NCBI GenBank assembly: GCA_022840285.1
Contig: JALHIE010000002.1
Span: forward strand, 1 to 56,140
Direction: 5' to 3'
DNA from: Porphyromonadaceae bacterium
GTDB lineage: Bacteria > Bacteroidota > Bacteroidia > Bacteroidales > Dysgonomonadaceae
Length of the DNA: 56,140 nucleotides
In this document: positions 1 to 7,996 of the stretch, in pieces
How positions within the stretch are numbered: position 1 is the first letter of the stretch
Layout: each line of letters begins with the position of its first letter
Made by a program: the position numbers and the translations under genes
The notes under the pieces: model-generated
Seen by the model: only the letters and a program-made list of their open reading frames with translations
The model's database searches: none
What the model was told of the DNA's origin: nothing

Positions 1-114
1 TTTACTTATGTTAACCGGGAAGAAGACATGGGTATTGAAAACCTGCGTAATGCCAAGCTGTCTTATCAGCCCGATATTCTCCTCGAGAAATACAACGCAC
101 GCCTTAAGAATTAA
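1..114 (+). CDS. DUF2156-type (phosphatidylglycerol lysyltransferase C-terminal-like) protein, 3' end only
   Basis: Only the last 37 codons are in the window; the reading frame is open from base 1 and stops with TAA at 112-114. The visible residues include TYVNREEDMGIENLRNAKLS, which resembles the end of the acyltransferase-like DUF2156 domain found in many Bacteroidales, where an N-R-E-x-D-x-G-I-x-x-L-R pattern closes the fold. The GNAT gene follows after 5 bases, so the two are probably co-transcribed. The identification rests on a short C-terminal pattern; the family is likely but the substrate cannot be inferred. Confidence 0.6.
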   Translation, partial: FTYVNREEDMGIENLRNAKLSYQPDILLEKYNARLKN

Positions 115-119
115 TCACC

Positions 120-989
120 ATGATACACTACGCCGACAATACGACCAGACAGCAGGTTTACGACATGTGGAAAACCGTGTTCGGCGATTCCGACGAATAC
201 ATGGAGATTTATTTCCGGGAGAAATACAGGAACGAAAATACACTGATCTATTTCGAGAGCGGGAAGGCAGTCTCTTCCCTGCAGATGCTCCCGTTTGATT
301 TTTCATTTCACGGTTCAGAAATTCCAGTAGCTTATTTTTCCGGGCTATGCACGCTACCAGAAGCCAGGAAAAAAGGATTTATGGGGGCTCTTATCAAAAA
401 ATCTTTCGGTGAAATGGATGAAAAAGGAATCCCGCTTGCCATTCTGGTTCCGCAGGACAAAACAGTAATGAAGTTCTACAGGCAATTTGGATTTACCCAA
501 ACATTTGATGCAGGTGCCCCTCTTCCCGACTTACAAAAAATTATGGTTGAATCGGAAAACCTCCATAATGCTTACGAGATATTCGATTCTTTTTTTCGTC
601 ATCGCGACATGACTGTACAAAAAACACCGGACGATTTTCGTGCAATTGTGGAAGAAGCCGCATTGTTTGATTTTCCAGTCAAAAAAGGCCTGATGGCCAT
701 GTCGCGCATCATTGATGTAGAAAAGCTGTTGATAATTTTTGCAAAAAAATATCCCCAAATAAAAGTTTCTGTAAAAGTTTCAGACCCCATTATCGGGAAA
801 AACAATGCTGTTTTTGTGATAAAAAACGGGAGCGTCACCAAAAGCAGCAAAAAAGAAACAACGCATTTTTATGTAGAGATAGATGCACTGACCCAGCTAC
901 TTCTTGGATACAAAACTTCGGAACTATCGAAAGATTACAGTCAGGTTTTTCCTGAAAAACAGCCGCTGATCGGCTTTATGATGGAATAA
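120..989 (+). CDS. GNAT family N-acetyltransferase
   Basis: A 289-residue protein with a GNAT fold in its first half. The acetyl-CoA binding loop is visible as A-R-K-K-G-F-M-G-A-L at about residues 82-91, after the strand VAYFSGLCTLP, and F-Y-R-Q-F-G-F at about 119-125 matches the closing GNAT motif. The second half (about 150-289) resembles the C-terminal part of Eis-like two-domain acetyltransferases, but this is inference. The ATG at 120 is 5 bases after the preceding stop, suggesting an operon with the DUF2156-type gene. The acceptor substrate is unknown. A hairpin with a U-rich tail follows directly after the stop codon. Confidence 0.8.
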   Translation: MIHYADNTTRQQVYDMWKTVFGDSDEYMEIYFREKYRNENTLIYFESGKAVSSLQMLPFDFSFHGSEIPVAYFSGLCTLPEARKKGFMGALIKKSFGEMDEKGIPLAILVPQDKTVMKFYRQFGFTQTFDAGAPLPDLQKIMVESENLHNAYEIFDSFFRHRDMTVQKTPDDFRAIVEEAALFDFPVKKGLMAMSRIIDVEKLLIIFAKKYPQIKVSVKVSDPIIGKNNAVFVIKNGSVTKSSKKETTHFYVEIDALTQLLLGYKTSELSKDYSQVFPEKQPLIGFMME

Positions 990-1078
990 AAAAAAGGTCA
1001 CCTCGATCGAGATGACCTCTTTTGTCTTCGGTTTATCCTGTTATTGTCAATAAGGTAAAAAAGATTGTTTTAGGTTAT
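985..1078 (-). ncRNA. candidate small RNA between a strong promoter and an intrinsic terminator
   Basis: Read on the minus strand, a Bacteroidales promoter (-7 TATCTTTG at 1091-1084, -33 TTTG at 1115-1112, 20 bp spacer) is followed by about 60 nt with no ATG-started frame of useful length and then by a hairpin (1018-995) that ends in eight U residues. The hairpin stem is unbroken only as minus-strand RNA, where position 1012/1001 forms a U-G pair; on the plus strand it is an A-C mismatch. The predicted RNA is about 85-95 nt and its 3' end overlaps the stop of the acetyltransferase gene. No known RNA family was recognised. Expression is not shown by sequence alone. Confidence 0.45.
995..1027. 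terminator. intrinsic terminator, possibly bidirectional
   Basis: Arms 995-1004 and 1009-1018 around a GATC loop. On the plus strand the tail is CTCTTTTGTC, so it can end the acetyltransferase transcript; on the minus strand the stem is better and the tail is eight T, so the stronger direction is leftward, ending the candidate small RNA. Confidence 0.75.
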
Positions 1079-1083
1079 CGATA

Positions 1084-1115
1084 CAAAGATAAGCCTCTTT
1101 TTTCATACCTGCAAA
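1084..1115 (-). promoter_or_regulatory. Bacteroidales-type promoter for the candidate small RNA
   Basis: Minus strand -33 TTTG (1115-1112), 20 bp spacer, -7 TATCTTTG (1091-1084). It points away from rpsO and toward the terminator at 995-1018, with no protein gene in between. Confidence 0.5.
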
Positions 1116-1204
1116 ATATATTTACATGTTTTATAACATATTTTTTAATTTGCCATCCATTTTTTCTGCTGGAATTCTGTATGATTTCTGACCGCGCGGA
1201 TGTA

Positions 1205-1250
1205 AAACAAAAAAGAGAGTAATGCTGAATAGCGTCGACTCTCTTTTTTT
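1205..1250 (-). terminator. rpsO transcription terminator
   Basis: Arms AAAAAGAGAGT (1210-1220) and its complement (1238-1248) enclose a second small stem with a GAAT loop. On the minus strand the hairpin is followed by T-rich sequence, about 20-60 bases downstream of the rpsO stop. Confidence 0.8.
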
Positions 1251-1267
1251 CGTTTTTCCGGAAAATT

Positions 1268-1537
1268 TTACTTTCTCAGGCCTAATTCTTTAACGATAGC
1301 CCTGTACCTATTGATATCTTTTTCTACCAGGTAATCCAGTAAACGACGACGTTTACCCACTAAAATTTTCAATGAACGTTCCGTGTTATAATCTTTTTTG
1401 TTTGACTTCAGATGCTCAGTCAAATGCGAAATACGGTATGAAAACAATGCTATCTGCGCTTCAGGCGAGCCAGTATCAGTGTTAGACTTTCCGTGCTTGG
1501 CAAAGATTTCTTTCTTTTTTTCAGAATCTAAATACAT
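1268..1537 (-). CDS. rpsO: 30S ribosomal protein S15
   Basis: Ribosomal protein S15 binds the central domain of 16S rRNA early in small-subunit assembly. The 89-residue product starting MYLDSEKKKEIF matches the usual family length, with the S15 signature GSPEAQIALFSYRISHLTEHL and a C-terminal LVGKRRRLLDYL stretch. The frame is open 15 codons further upstream, but the ATG at 1537 gives the canonical N-terminus. The gene stands alone with its own promoter (1580-1610) and terminator (1205-1250). In other bacteria S15 represses its own mRNA through the leader; the roughly 40-base leader here may serve that role, but no specific fold was recognised. Confidence 0.97.
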   Translation of the reverse strand: MYLDSEKKKEIFAKHGKSNTDTGSPEAQIALFSYRISHLTEHLKSNKKDYNTERSLKILVGKRRRLLDYLVEKDINRYRAIVKELGLRK

Positions 1538-1579
1538 AAAACTTGTTTGTAAAAATTTATTTAAAAAGTTTTTGGGTGG

Positions 1580-1610
1580 CAAAGATACAGTTAAATTTTC
1601 AGATTACAAA
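1580..1610 (-). promoter_or_regulatory. rpsO promoter
   Basis: Minus strand -33 TTTG (1610-1607), exactly 19 bp spacer, -7 TATCTTTG (1587-1580), a consensus Bacteroidales housekeeping promoter about 43 bases before the rpsO ATG. Confidence 0.8.
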
Positions 1611-1624
1611 CATTTTACAACTAT

Positions 1625-2890
1625 TTATTCTGCACGGCGCAATAATCTTCCACTCAACCTTTTTATGGCATTCGTAATTTCTATGTCGGGTTCAATCACG
1701 TTGTATTCTCCCCAGAAATCAGGGTCCTGAAAGTGTTCCACCTTTTCCGCAATCACATCGGTAGAGCGGATACGCTCATCCCTTGGGAATTTTTTGACAC
1801 TTTCCTGATACCTGTCCGTAATGGCCATCTCGGAGCCGATCGTGTAGTTTGTGGCAAAAAGCCCGAAGAACCGGTTGGTCCACCTTACCCTGAACCTGAC
1901 CTCTGTACTGCTGTAGTTGAAGAACCACTTCCCGTTGTTTTCTATAAAGTCAGCTACATAACGGGCCTCCTCCACATCCACTTTCATTTTCGGTGGTTTT
2001 CGACGAATAAAAATAAAGGAAGCATCTTTCCGGTCTTCCACGTTCATGTTAAATTCCATCCTGACGATGGCCAGCGATTCAACATCCAGGTAAACCTTCC
2101 CTCGGAACAGAATATCTTTTATACCGTTTTGTGGCATAAAGTTAATCTCGTAGTGCGGTTTATTGTTGATGTTTATCATTCTTTGGATGGTGAATATGTA
2201 TTCATCGCCTCTTTCTCCAAAAACGATTTCCGGATTCTTCGCCACATCCAGCATTAGCGCTGTGCTGATTCCACCCTGAAATTTCATCAAAACGGTATCG
2301 CGCGGCGTAATGTCGGTTGCTTTCCGCCCTATGTAAATTTTCGCCTGGTCGTTCTCGTAGGAACGGTACGAAGATTTATACACATCGAGCACGGTTTCTA
2401 CCAGGGAGATGTAGTTCGCATTTTTCTTGATCGATTCCCGATAAAACGCCACCATCATATTGGGATCGGTAGAGTAGTTTTGCGGTATACGGCTCAACGC
2501 TTCCCGCATCAGCTCACTTCCATCTCCCGAAACCACTTCAAGCGGTCCCAACTCAATAAAAGAAGGCATTAACGCAATGTGGTTGTTGGGCTTATCAAGC
2601 AGCGTAATCACCGGAATTTCCATGTTTTCATACCCCAGGTAGCGTATAATCAGCCGGGAGTTTCTTGCCGATGCAGGAACCCTGAGCGTAAAATATCCAT
2701 CCTGGTTGGTTACACTCGACACATTCAGGTTTCCCACGGTTACACTCGCATTGGAAAGCGGGTCGCGGGTGTCGCCAGCCAATACCCTGCCGCGCAGCGT
2801 ATACGACTGCGCCTGCAACACATCGTCCCCAAAAAGCTGAAAACTACAGAGCAACAACAGCAGCAAGTTAATAATCCTATAATTTTTCAT
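1625..2890 (-). CDS. secreted CarboxypepD_reg-like domain protein
   Basis: A 421-residue exported protein. A hydrophobic signal peptide fills residues 1-27, probably cleaved after LQA. Residues about 31-95 form a carboxypeptidase regulatory-like beta-sandwich domain (LRGRVLAGDTRDPLSNASV, then DGYFTLRVP), the domain that opens many Bacteroidetes outer-membrane and surface proteins. The rest has the look of the DUF5686-type or related beta-rich region without a clear TonB plug, so it is not a SusC-type receptor. It lies alone on the minus strand between rpsO and nadB. The function is unknown; a cell-envelope role is inferred from the signal peptide and domain. Confidence 0.75.
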   Translation of the reverse strand: MKNYRIINLLLLLLCSFQLFGDDVLQAQSYTLRGRVLAGDTRDPLSNASVTVGNLNVSSVTNQDGYFTLRVPASARNSRLIIRYLGYENMEIPVITLLDKPNNHIALMPSFIELGPLEVVSGDGSELMREALSRIPQNYSTDPNMMVAFYRESIKKNANYISLVETVLDVYKSSYRSYENDQAKIYIGRKATDITPRDTVLMKFQGGISTALMLDVAKNPEIVFGERGDEYIFTIQRMININNKPHYEINFMPQNGIKDILFRGKVYLDVESLAIVRMEFNMNVEDRKDASFIFIRRKPPKMKVDVEEARYVADFIENNGKWFFNYSSTEVRFRVRWTNRFFGLFATNYTIGSEMAITDRYQESVKKFPRDERIRSTDVIAEKVEHFQDPDFWGEYNVIEPDIEITNAIKRLSGRLLRRAE

Positions 2891-3304
2891 TGATTTGGAA
2901 AATTTTAAGTTGTTTATCCATACGGTTCCATACGCTACACAAAGTAAGTGTTTTTACCTAAACAATCAAACTAAACCACAGAGTTTTAACTATTATTTTT
3001 TCACGAAATTCTACAGCTCAATCCAGCCTCTTTCTTTCGGACTTCCGGAGTATCCCTGATTTCTGTGTAAGTTTTGCTGTCACAGCAACAAATAGGGGCA
3101 GTTGAACCGTTTACATGAGGAGATGGAACAAATTCCATGAAACCGTTTTTAATTTTTTCATGCCATGCCTTGTGTCTGTTTTTTTGTTGGATTTGGATTT
3201 TCAGATTGCACACAACAGCGGGCTATCTTGAAGAAATTTAAAATTCAAAACAGATTCTAAACTTTAATGCCTAAATTTGTAGTGGAAAAAATCTGGAGGA
3301 GAGC
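2891..3304. other. intergenic region with one doubtful small ORF
   Basis: About 410 bases between divergent genes. It contains the nadB promoter and a possible 70-codon minus-strand frame at 3001-3213 (protein with a C-C-C-D-S-K-T-Y-T-E-I stretch) that I cannot match to any family; codon use does not settle whether it is coding. A single DnaA-box-like TTATCCATA lies near 2913. I see no RNA gene or repeat. Confidence 0.4.
3272..3279 (+). promoter_or_regulatory. probable nadB operon promoter (-7 element)
   Basis: TAAATTTG fits TAnnTTTG, 25 bases before the nadB ATG. The -33 element is not clear. A good purine-rich ribosome site (GGAGGAG, 3296-3302) is unusual for this group and fixes the nadB start. 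Confidence 0.5.
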
Positions 3305-4885
3305 ATGGCGTATAAATACGACTTTTTAATCATCGGATCGGGCATCGCAGGGATGAGTTACGCCCTGAAAGTGGCTAAACACGGCAAAGTGGCCATAATA
3401 GCCAAAACAACGCTCGAAGATGCCAACACATACTATGCCCAGGGCGGTATTGCTTCGGTAACCAACCCCTGGGACAATTTCGAAAAACACATTGCCGACA
3501 CGCTTGATGCGGGAGCAGGTCTGTGCGATACCCGCGTGGTGGAGCGCGTTGTGGAAGAAGCTCCTGCACAAATCAACGAGTTGATCAGCTGGGGCGTCAA
3601 TTTCGATAAAGACGAAAAAGGAAATTTTGACCTCCACCGGGAGGGCGGACATTCCGAATTCCGGATTCTGCATTACAAGGATAGCACGGGCGCCGAAATA
3701 CAAACGAGCTTGATCGAAACCATCCGGAATCATCCCAACATTGATGTCTACGACAACCATTTCACCATCGAGATTCTGACCCAGCACCACCTGGGCCAGG
3801 TTGTCACCCGCCACACCCCGGGGATAGAATGTTACGGTGCCTACATCCTGGATTTACAGACCCGTGAGGTGTTGACGTTTCTTTCGCGCGTAACCATGAT
3901 GGCGACCGGCGGCATCGGCTGTATCTATCAAACGACAACCAATCCGCTTGTAGCAACCGGAGACGGTATTGCGATGGTAGCACGTGCCAAGGGCGAGATA
4001 AAGGGGATGGAGTTCGTACAATTTCATCCCACGGCGTTGTATCATCCCGGTGTGCGCCCATCTTTTCTCATTACCGAGGCTATGCGCGGGTACGGCGGGG
4101 TTTTAAAGACAAAAGACGGCAAGGAATTTATGCAGAAGTACGACGAGCGACTTTCGCTTGCGCCACGCGATATCGTTGCCCGTGCCATCGATACGGAGAT
4201 GAAAAATCGGGGTGACGATCACGTTTACCTGGACGTGACGCACAAGGACGCTGAAGAAACAAAAAAACATTTCCCCACCATTTACGAGAAATGCCTTACC
4301 TACGGCATCGACATCACCCGGGAGATGATTCCTGTAGCACCGGCAGCACATTACCTGTGCGGTGGAATCCTGGTCAGCATTGACGGAGAAACCAGCATAA
4401 ACCGCCTTTACGCCAACGGCGAGTGTGCCTGTACCGGCCTGCACGGGGCCAACCGCCTGGCATCGAACTCGCTCATCGAAGCAGTGGTTTTTGCCGATTC
4501 GGCAGCCAAGCACTCCGTTCCCAATTTCAGAAACTTCTCTTTTCAGGAAGATATTCCCGACTGGAATGCTGAAGGCACCACCTCCACCGAGGAGATGGTG
4601 CTTATCACACAGAGCTACAAGGAGGTGGGCCAGATCATGTCGTCCTACGTAGGAATTGTCCGTTCCGATATTCGCCTGCAGCGGGCAATGGACAGGTTGA
4701 ACATTCTTTTTCGCGAAACCGAGAACCTTTTTCAGCGCTCGGTTGTTTCACGCGAGATATGCGAACTCCGCAACATCATCAAGGTAGGCTACATGGTCAT
4801 CAAGCAGGCCATGGCGCGCAAGGAAAGCCGCGGCTTACACTATACCATCGATTACCCGTACAAGGACCCGGACTCAACATTATAG
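3305..4885 (+). CDS. nadB: L-aspartate oxidase
   Basis: FAD enzyme that oxidises L-aspartate to iminoaspartate, the first step of de novo NAD synthesis. The 526-residue protein has the dinucleotide-binding motif G-S-G-I-A-G at residues 11-16, the Y-A-Q-G-G-I-A loop at about 44-50, the active-site region HREGGHSEFRI near 112, the FHPTALY segment and the conserved LHGANRLASNSLIEAVVFA near the C-terminus. Length and motifs match NadB rather than succinate dehydrogenase SdhA; no iron-sulfur partner subunit lies nearby. nadA and nadC are not in the window. The gene heads a plus-strand run with folP 21 bases downstream, so co-transcription is likely. Confidence 0.95.
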   Translation: MAYKYDFLIIGSGIAGMSYALKVAKHGKVAIIAKTTLEDANTYYAQGGIASVTNPWDNFEKHIADTLDAGAGLCDTRVVERVVEEAPAQINELISWGVNFDKDEKGNFDLHREGGHSEFRILHYKDSTGAEIQTSLIETIRNHPNIDVYDNHFTIEILTQHHLGQVVTRHTPGIECYGAYILDLQTREVLTFLSRVTMMATGGIGCIYQTTTNPLVATGDGIAMVARAKGEIKGMEFVQFHPTALYHPGVRPSFLITEAMRGYGGVLKTKDGKEFMQKYDERLSLAPRDIVARAIDTEMKNRGDDHVYLDVTHKDAEETKKHFPTIYEKCLTYGIDITREMIPVAPAAHYLCGGILVSIDGETSINRLYANGECACTGLHGANRLASNSLIEAVVFADSAAKHSVPNFRNFSFQEDIPDWNAEGTTSTEEMVLITQSYKEVGQIMSSYVGIVRSDIRLQRAMDRLNILFRETENLFQRSVVSREICELRNIIKVGYMVIKQAMARKESRGLHYTIDYPYKDPDSTL

Positions 4886-4906
4886 CTGCAATGCGCAACA
4901 CGAATC

Positions 4907-5740
4907 ATGACAAAATCCATCAACATAAACGGCGAACTGCTCGATCTTTCCACTCCGCTGGTCATGGGAATTTTAAACATCACCCCCGATTCCTTTTATC
5001 CGGGCAGCCGTAAACAATCCGAAAGAGAGATTGTTGGGCGCGTCCGGCAAATTCTGGATGAAGGCGGAATAATTGTCGATATCGGCGGACAATCCACAAC
5101 ACCGGCCTCCACCCGGATATCGGCAAGGGAAGAACTGAAACGCCTGGAGCCGGCGCTTAAACTCATTCGCAAAGAGTTTCCCGACACCATCCTTTCCATC
5201 GATACGTTTTATTCCGAAGTAGCCGGGTCTGCCGTGGAAAAATACGGGGTAAACATCATCAACGATATCTCAGGCGGACAGATCGATGATAACATGTTCG
5301 AAACTGTTGCCCGGCTCAATGTTCCCTATATCCTGATGCACATGCGCGGCATACCGCAAACCATGCAGCAACACACCCGTTACGACAACCTTGTTCAGGA
5401 TATCCTGTACTACTTCTCCGAAAAGATAGCAAAGTTAAACCTGTTGGGCGTAAACGACATCATCATTGATCCGGGGTTCGGGTTCAGTAAAACGACCGAT
5501 CAAAACTACCAGTTGATGGCTTATTTAAAATATTTTAATATCTTTGATGTACCGATCCTGGCCGGCATTTCCCGAAAATCGATGATTTACAGGCTGCTGG
5601 GGTGCACGCCTCAGGAAAGTTTGAACGGGACTTCGGTTTTAAATACATTTGCCTTGCTGTCGGGAGCAAACATCTTACGCGTTCACGACGTGAAAGAAGC
5701 CGTGGAATGTGTGAAGATCGTGCAAAAAATAAGCAACTAA
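4907..5740 (+). CDS. folP: dihydropteroate synthase
   Basis: Joins 4-aminobenzoate to the pterin pyrophosphate in folate synthesis; target of sulfonamides. The 277-residue protein carries the N-I-T-P-D-S-F pterin loop at residues 24-30, G-G-Q-S-T-T at about 61-66 (the second signature, with Q where E is commoner), L-S-I-D-T-F, I-N-D-I-S-G-G, the lysine loop DPGFGFSK and G-I-S-R-K-S. It lies between nadB and cdaA with short spacers, the same folP-cdaA pairing that is common in Bacteroidetes. No sign of truncation. Confidence 0.96.
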   Translation: MTKSININGELLDLSTPLVMGILNITPDSFYPGSRKQSEREIVGRVRQILDEGGIIVDIGGQSTTPASTRISAREELKRLEPALKLIRKEFPDTILSIDTFYSEVAGSAVEKYGVNIINDISGGQIDDNMFETVARLNVPYILMHMRGIPQTMQQHTRYDNLVQDILYYFSEKIAKLNLLGVNDIIIDPGFGFSKTTDQNYQLMAYLKYFNIFDVPILAGISRKSMIYRLLGCTPQESLNGTSVLNTFALLSGANILRVHDVKEAVECVKIVQKISN

Positions 5741-5746
5741 CTTTAT

Positions 5747-6508
5747 ATGCTCGAACACTTTGGAATAAAAGATTTTATTGACATTTTACTGGTAGCTGCA
5801 CTGTTGTACTACCTGTTTAAAATGGTGAAAATATCGGGAATGCGCCCGCTGTTTATCGGGATCGTCGTATTCATGATTATCTGGGTGCTGGTATCGCAGG
5901 TATTTGATATGGTGCTGCTGGGGTCTATTCTTGACCAGTTCGTGAATATTGGTCTGATATTGCTGGTCATCCTCTTTCAGGACGAAATACGGAGGTTCCT
6001 TATGTCCCTGGGCTCGAAGAAAGGGTGGAAGTTTGTATCGAAACTCTTTGTTCCGGTCGATAAACAACAAAAGGACACATCGCACGTCACATCGATCGTA
6101 CTGGCCTGCATGAACATGTCGAAATCCAGGATTGGTGCTCTTATCGTTGTTCAGGGCGACCTACAGCTCAACTTGTACGAGCAGACGGGTGAAATCATCA
6201 ACGCCGATATCTCCTCGCGGCTGATTGAAAATATTTTCTTCAAAAACAGTCCCTTGCACGATGGAGCCATGATTGTTGTGGGGAAAAAGATAAAAGCAGC
6301 CGGTTGTATTCTTCCCATATCGCAAAATCCGAACATACCCAAGCATATGGGGTTGCGTCATCGTGCCGGATTGGGGATAACGCAGGAAACCGATGCCAAA
6401 GTGATTGTCGTTTCGGAAGAAACCGGGAGAATAACATTCGCCGAGGAAGGCAGACTGAAAATTAACGTAAATCCCGAAGAACTGCAACAGCTGATCCTGG
6501 CGGAATAA
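5747..6508 (+). CDS. cdaA: membrane diadenylate cyclase
   Basis: Makes the second messenger cyclic di-AMP from two ATP. The 253-residue protein has three N-terminal membrane segments (about residues 10-30, 35-55 and 58-78) followed by the DAC domain, with both catalytic motifs visible: H-D-G-A-M (DGA) and G-L-R-H-R-A-G (RHR). This architecture is the CdaA class. It starts 6 bases after the folP stop and is followed after 5 bases by recF, so nadB-folP-cdaA-recF is almost certainly one transcript. No cdaR or glmM is adjacent; glmM is about 6 kb away on the other strand. Confidence 0.93.
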   Translation: MLEHFGIKDFIDILLVAALLYYLFKMVKISGMRPLFIGIVVFMIIWVLVSQVFDMVLLGSILDQFVNIGLILLVILFQDEIRRFLMSLGSKKGWKFVSKLFVPVDKQQKDTSHVTSIVLACMNMSKSRIGALIVVQGDLQLNLYEQTGEIINADISSRLIENIFFKNSPLHDGAMIVVGKKIKAAGCILPISQNPNIPKHMGLRHRAGLGITQETDAKVIVVSEETGRITFAEEGRLKINVNPEELQQLILAE

Positions 6509-6513
6509 GTATA

Positions 6514-7620
6514 ATGATATTAAAACATTTATCCATCCTGAATTATAAAAACCTGGCTCAGGTCGAGCTGGAACTGTCGCCCAAAATAAACTGTTTTGTG
6601 GGGAACAACGGCATGGGCAAAACCAATCTGCTGGATGCTGTTTATTACTTGTCGTTCTGCAGAAGTTACACCAACCCCATCGATAGCCAGATCATCAAGC
6701 ACGATGCCGATGTTTGCATGCTTCAGGGAAAGTACGGGATTGAGGGACAGGAAAGAGAAGAAGAGATCTATTGCGGATTGCGCCGGCGGCAGAAAAAACA
6801 GTTCAAAAGAAACAAGAAAGAGTACGAGAAACTATCCGACCACATTGGATTTATTCCGTTGGTGATGATCTCCCCGGCTGATATCGGGATTATCCAGGGA
6901 GGCAGTGAAGAACGGCGCAAGTTTATGGATATGGCCATTTCGCAGTTCGACAAGGAGTACATGTACGCCTTGATCCGGTACAATAATGCATTGCAACAAC
7001 GCAACGCGACATTGAAAATGGACGATAACGAAATCGATTTCACCTTGCTGGAGCTCTGGGAAGACCAGATGGCGAGAGACGGAGAGCTCATTTTTGAAAA
7101 GCGGCAAACGTTTGTAAAAGAGTTTATACCCGTTTTTGACGAATTCTACAAAAAGATAAGCCTCTCCAACGAAAAGGCAACTTTCGATTACATTTCTCAG
7201 CTTCGCGAAAACAATTTCAGGGAAGCACTGCGGCAAGCCCGCCGCCGCGATATAGCAGTGGGGCACACCACCACCGGCGTTCACCGCGATGAACTGGAGA
7301 TGCTGCTCGATGGGTTTCCCATAAAGAAAGTAGGCTCGCAAGGGCAAAACAAAACCTATTTTGTATCGATGAAGCTGGCACAGTTTCATTACCTGCTTAA
7401 AACCGGAAAACGGACACCCATTTTGCTGCTGGACGATATTTTCGACAGGTTGGATGCCAATCGAGTGGAAGAGATTGTGAAACTGGTTTCGAGCGAAGAT
7501 TTTGGCCAGATTTTCATCTCCGATACCAACCGGGAGTCGTTCGACAACATACTGGAGCGTATCAACAACAGTCACCACATCTATTCCGTAGAAAATGGTG
7601 AAATCAACGCTTCGCGTTAA
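6514..7620 (+). CDS. recF: DNA replication/repair protein RecF
   Basis: SMC-like ATPase that with RecO/RecR loads RecA at gapped DNA. The 368-residue protein has Walker A G-N-N-G-M-G-K-T-N at about residues 29-37, the signature region GVHRDELEMLLDGFPIKKVGSQGQ and Walker B P-I-L-L-L-D-D-I-F-D near residue 308. Full length for the family. It is not beside dnaA/dnaN, as in many non-Bacteroidetes, but sits in the nadB-folP-cdaA run and is followed by a DUF721 gene, a frequent Bacteroidetes arrangement. Confidence 0.95.
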   Translation: MILKHLSILNYKNLAQVELELSPKINCFVGNNGMGKTNLLDAVYYLSFCRSYTNPIDSQIIKHDADVCMLQGKYGIEGQEREEEIYCGLRRRQKKQFKRNKKEYEKLSDHIGFIPLVMISPADIGIIQGGSEERRKFMDMAISQFDKEYMYALIRYNNALQQRNATLKMDDNEIDFTLLELWEDQMARDGELIFEKRQTFVKEFIPVFDEFYKKISLSNEKATFDYISQLRENNFREALRQARRRDIAVGHTTTGVHRDELEMLLDGFPIKKVGSQGQNKTYFVSMKLAQFHYLLKTGKRTPILLLDDIFDRLDANRVEEIVKLVSSEDFGQIFISDTNRESFDNILERINNSHHIYSVENGEINASR

Positions 7621-7638
7621 TTCACTCAATACGTTCGC

Positions 7639-7663
7639 AATCTTCGCCGTACCGGTGAAGATT
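7639..7663 (+). other. RNA hairpin between recF and DUF721
   Basis: An 11 bp stem (AATCTTCGCCG, 7639-7649, with 7653-7663) and a 3-base TAC loop. It is fully paired only as plus-strand RNA (one G-U). No T-run follows, so it is not a standard terminator; it may be a processing or stability element. Confidence 0.45.
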
Positions 7664-7702
7664 ACAACAAAACGATGAATTGCAATAAATATTGAAAAAT
7701 AG

Positions 7703-7996
7703 ATGCTTAAAAAAAATGCCCAACCCATAGCAAACATCCTTTCGGAATTCTTTGATGAGAATCCCGGGTTGAAGACATCGGTGGCCGAACACCGCGCCGT
7801 ATCGGCCTGGAGGGAACTGTTGGGCGAAGGCGTTTCTCACTACACCAAAAACGTCTATTTCCGGCGAAACGTCCTGCACGTGCAGCTTTCCTCGTCGGTG
7901 TTGCGTGCCGAACTCATTATGAACAAACAAAACCTGATTGACAAGTTGAACGAGCACGCCGGAATGGAAATTGTTCAAGATATCGTATTCCGTTAG
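7703..7996 (+). CDS. DUF721 (DciA-like) domain protein
   Basis: A 97-residue protein of the DUF721 family; some members (DciA) bind and help load the replicative helicase. The core pattern is visible: an N-terminal helix, A-V-S-A-W-R-E-L-L-G-E-G-V at about 31-43, then the beta-rich N-V-L-H-V-Q-L-S-S-S-V-L-R-A-E-L and a helix with L-I-D-K-L-N. Its position after recF fits a role in DNA metabolism. The 82-base gap from recF contains a hairpin. Its stop codon overlaps the stop of the convergent gene by two bases (7994-7995). Confidence 0.8.
   Translation: MLKKNAQPIANILSEFFDENPGLKTSVAEHRAVSAWRELLGEGVSHYTKNVYFRRNVLHVQLSSSVLRAELIMNKQNLIDKLNEHAGMEIVQDIVFR

Noticed and set aside
1022..1222. 66-codon plus-strand ORF
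   Set aside because: Low-complexity hydrophobic composition, no family match, and it overlaps two terminators and an opposing promoter.
2905..2930. Single DnaA-box-like TTATCCATA
   Set aside because: One isolated near-match is expected by chance.
3001..3213. 70-codon minus-strand ORF between the CarboxypepD_reg gene and nadB
   Set aside because: No recognisable domain, no promoter or ribosome site; kept only as a remark in the intergenic entry.
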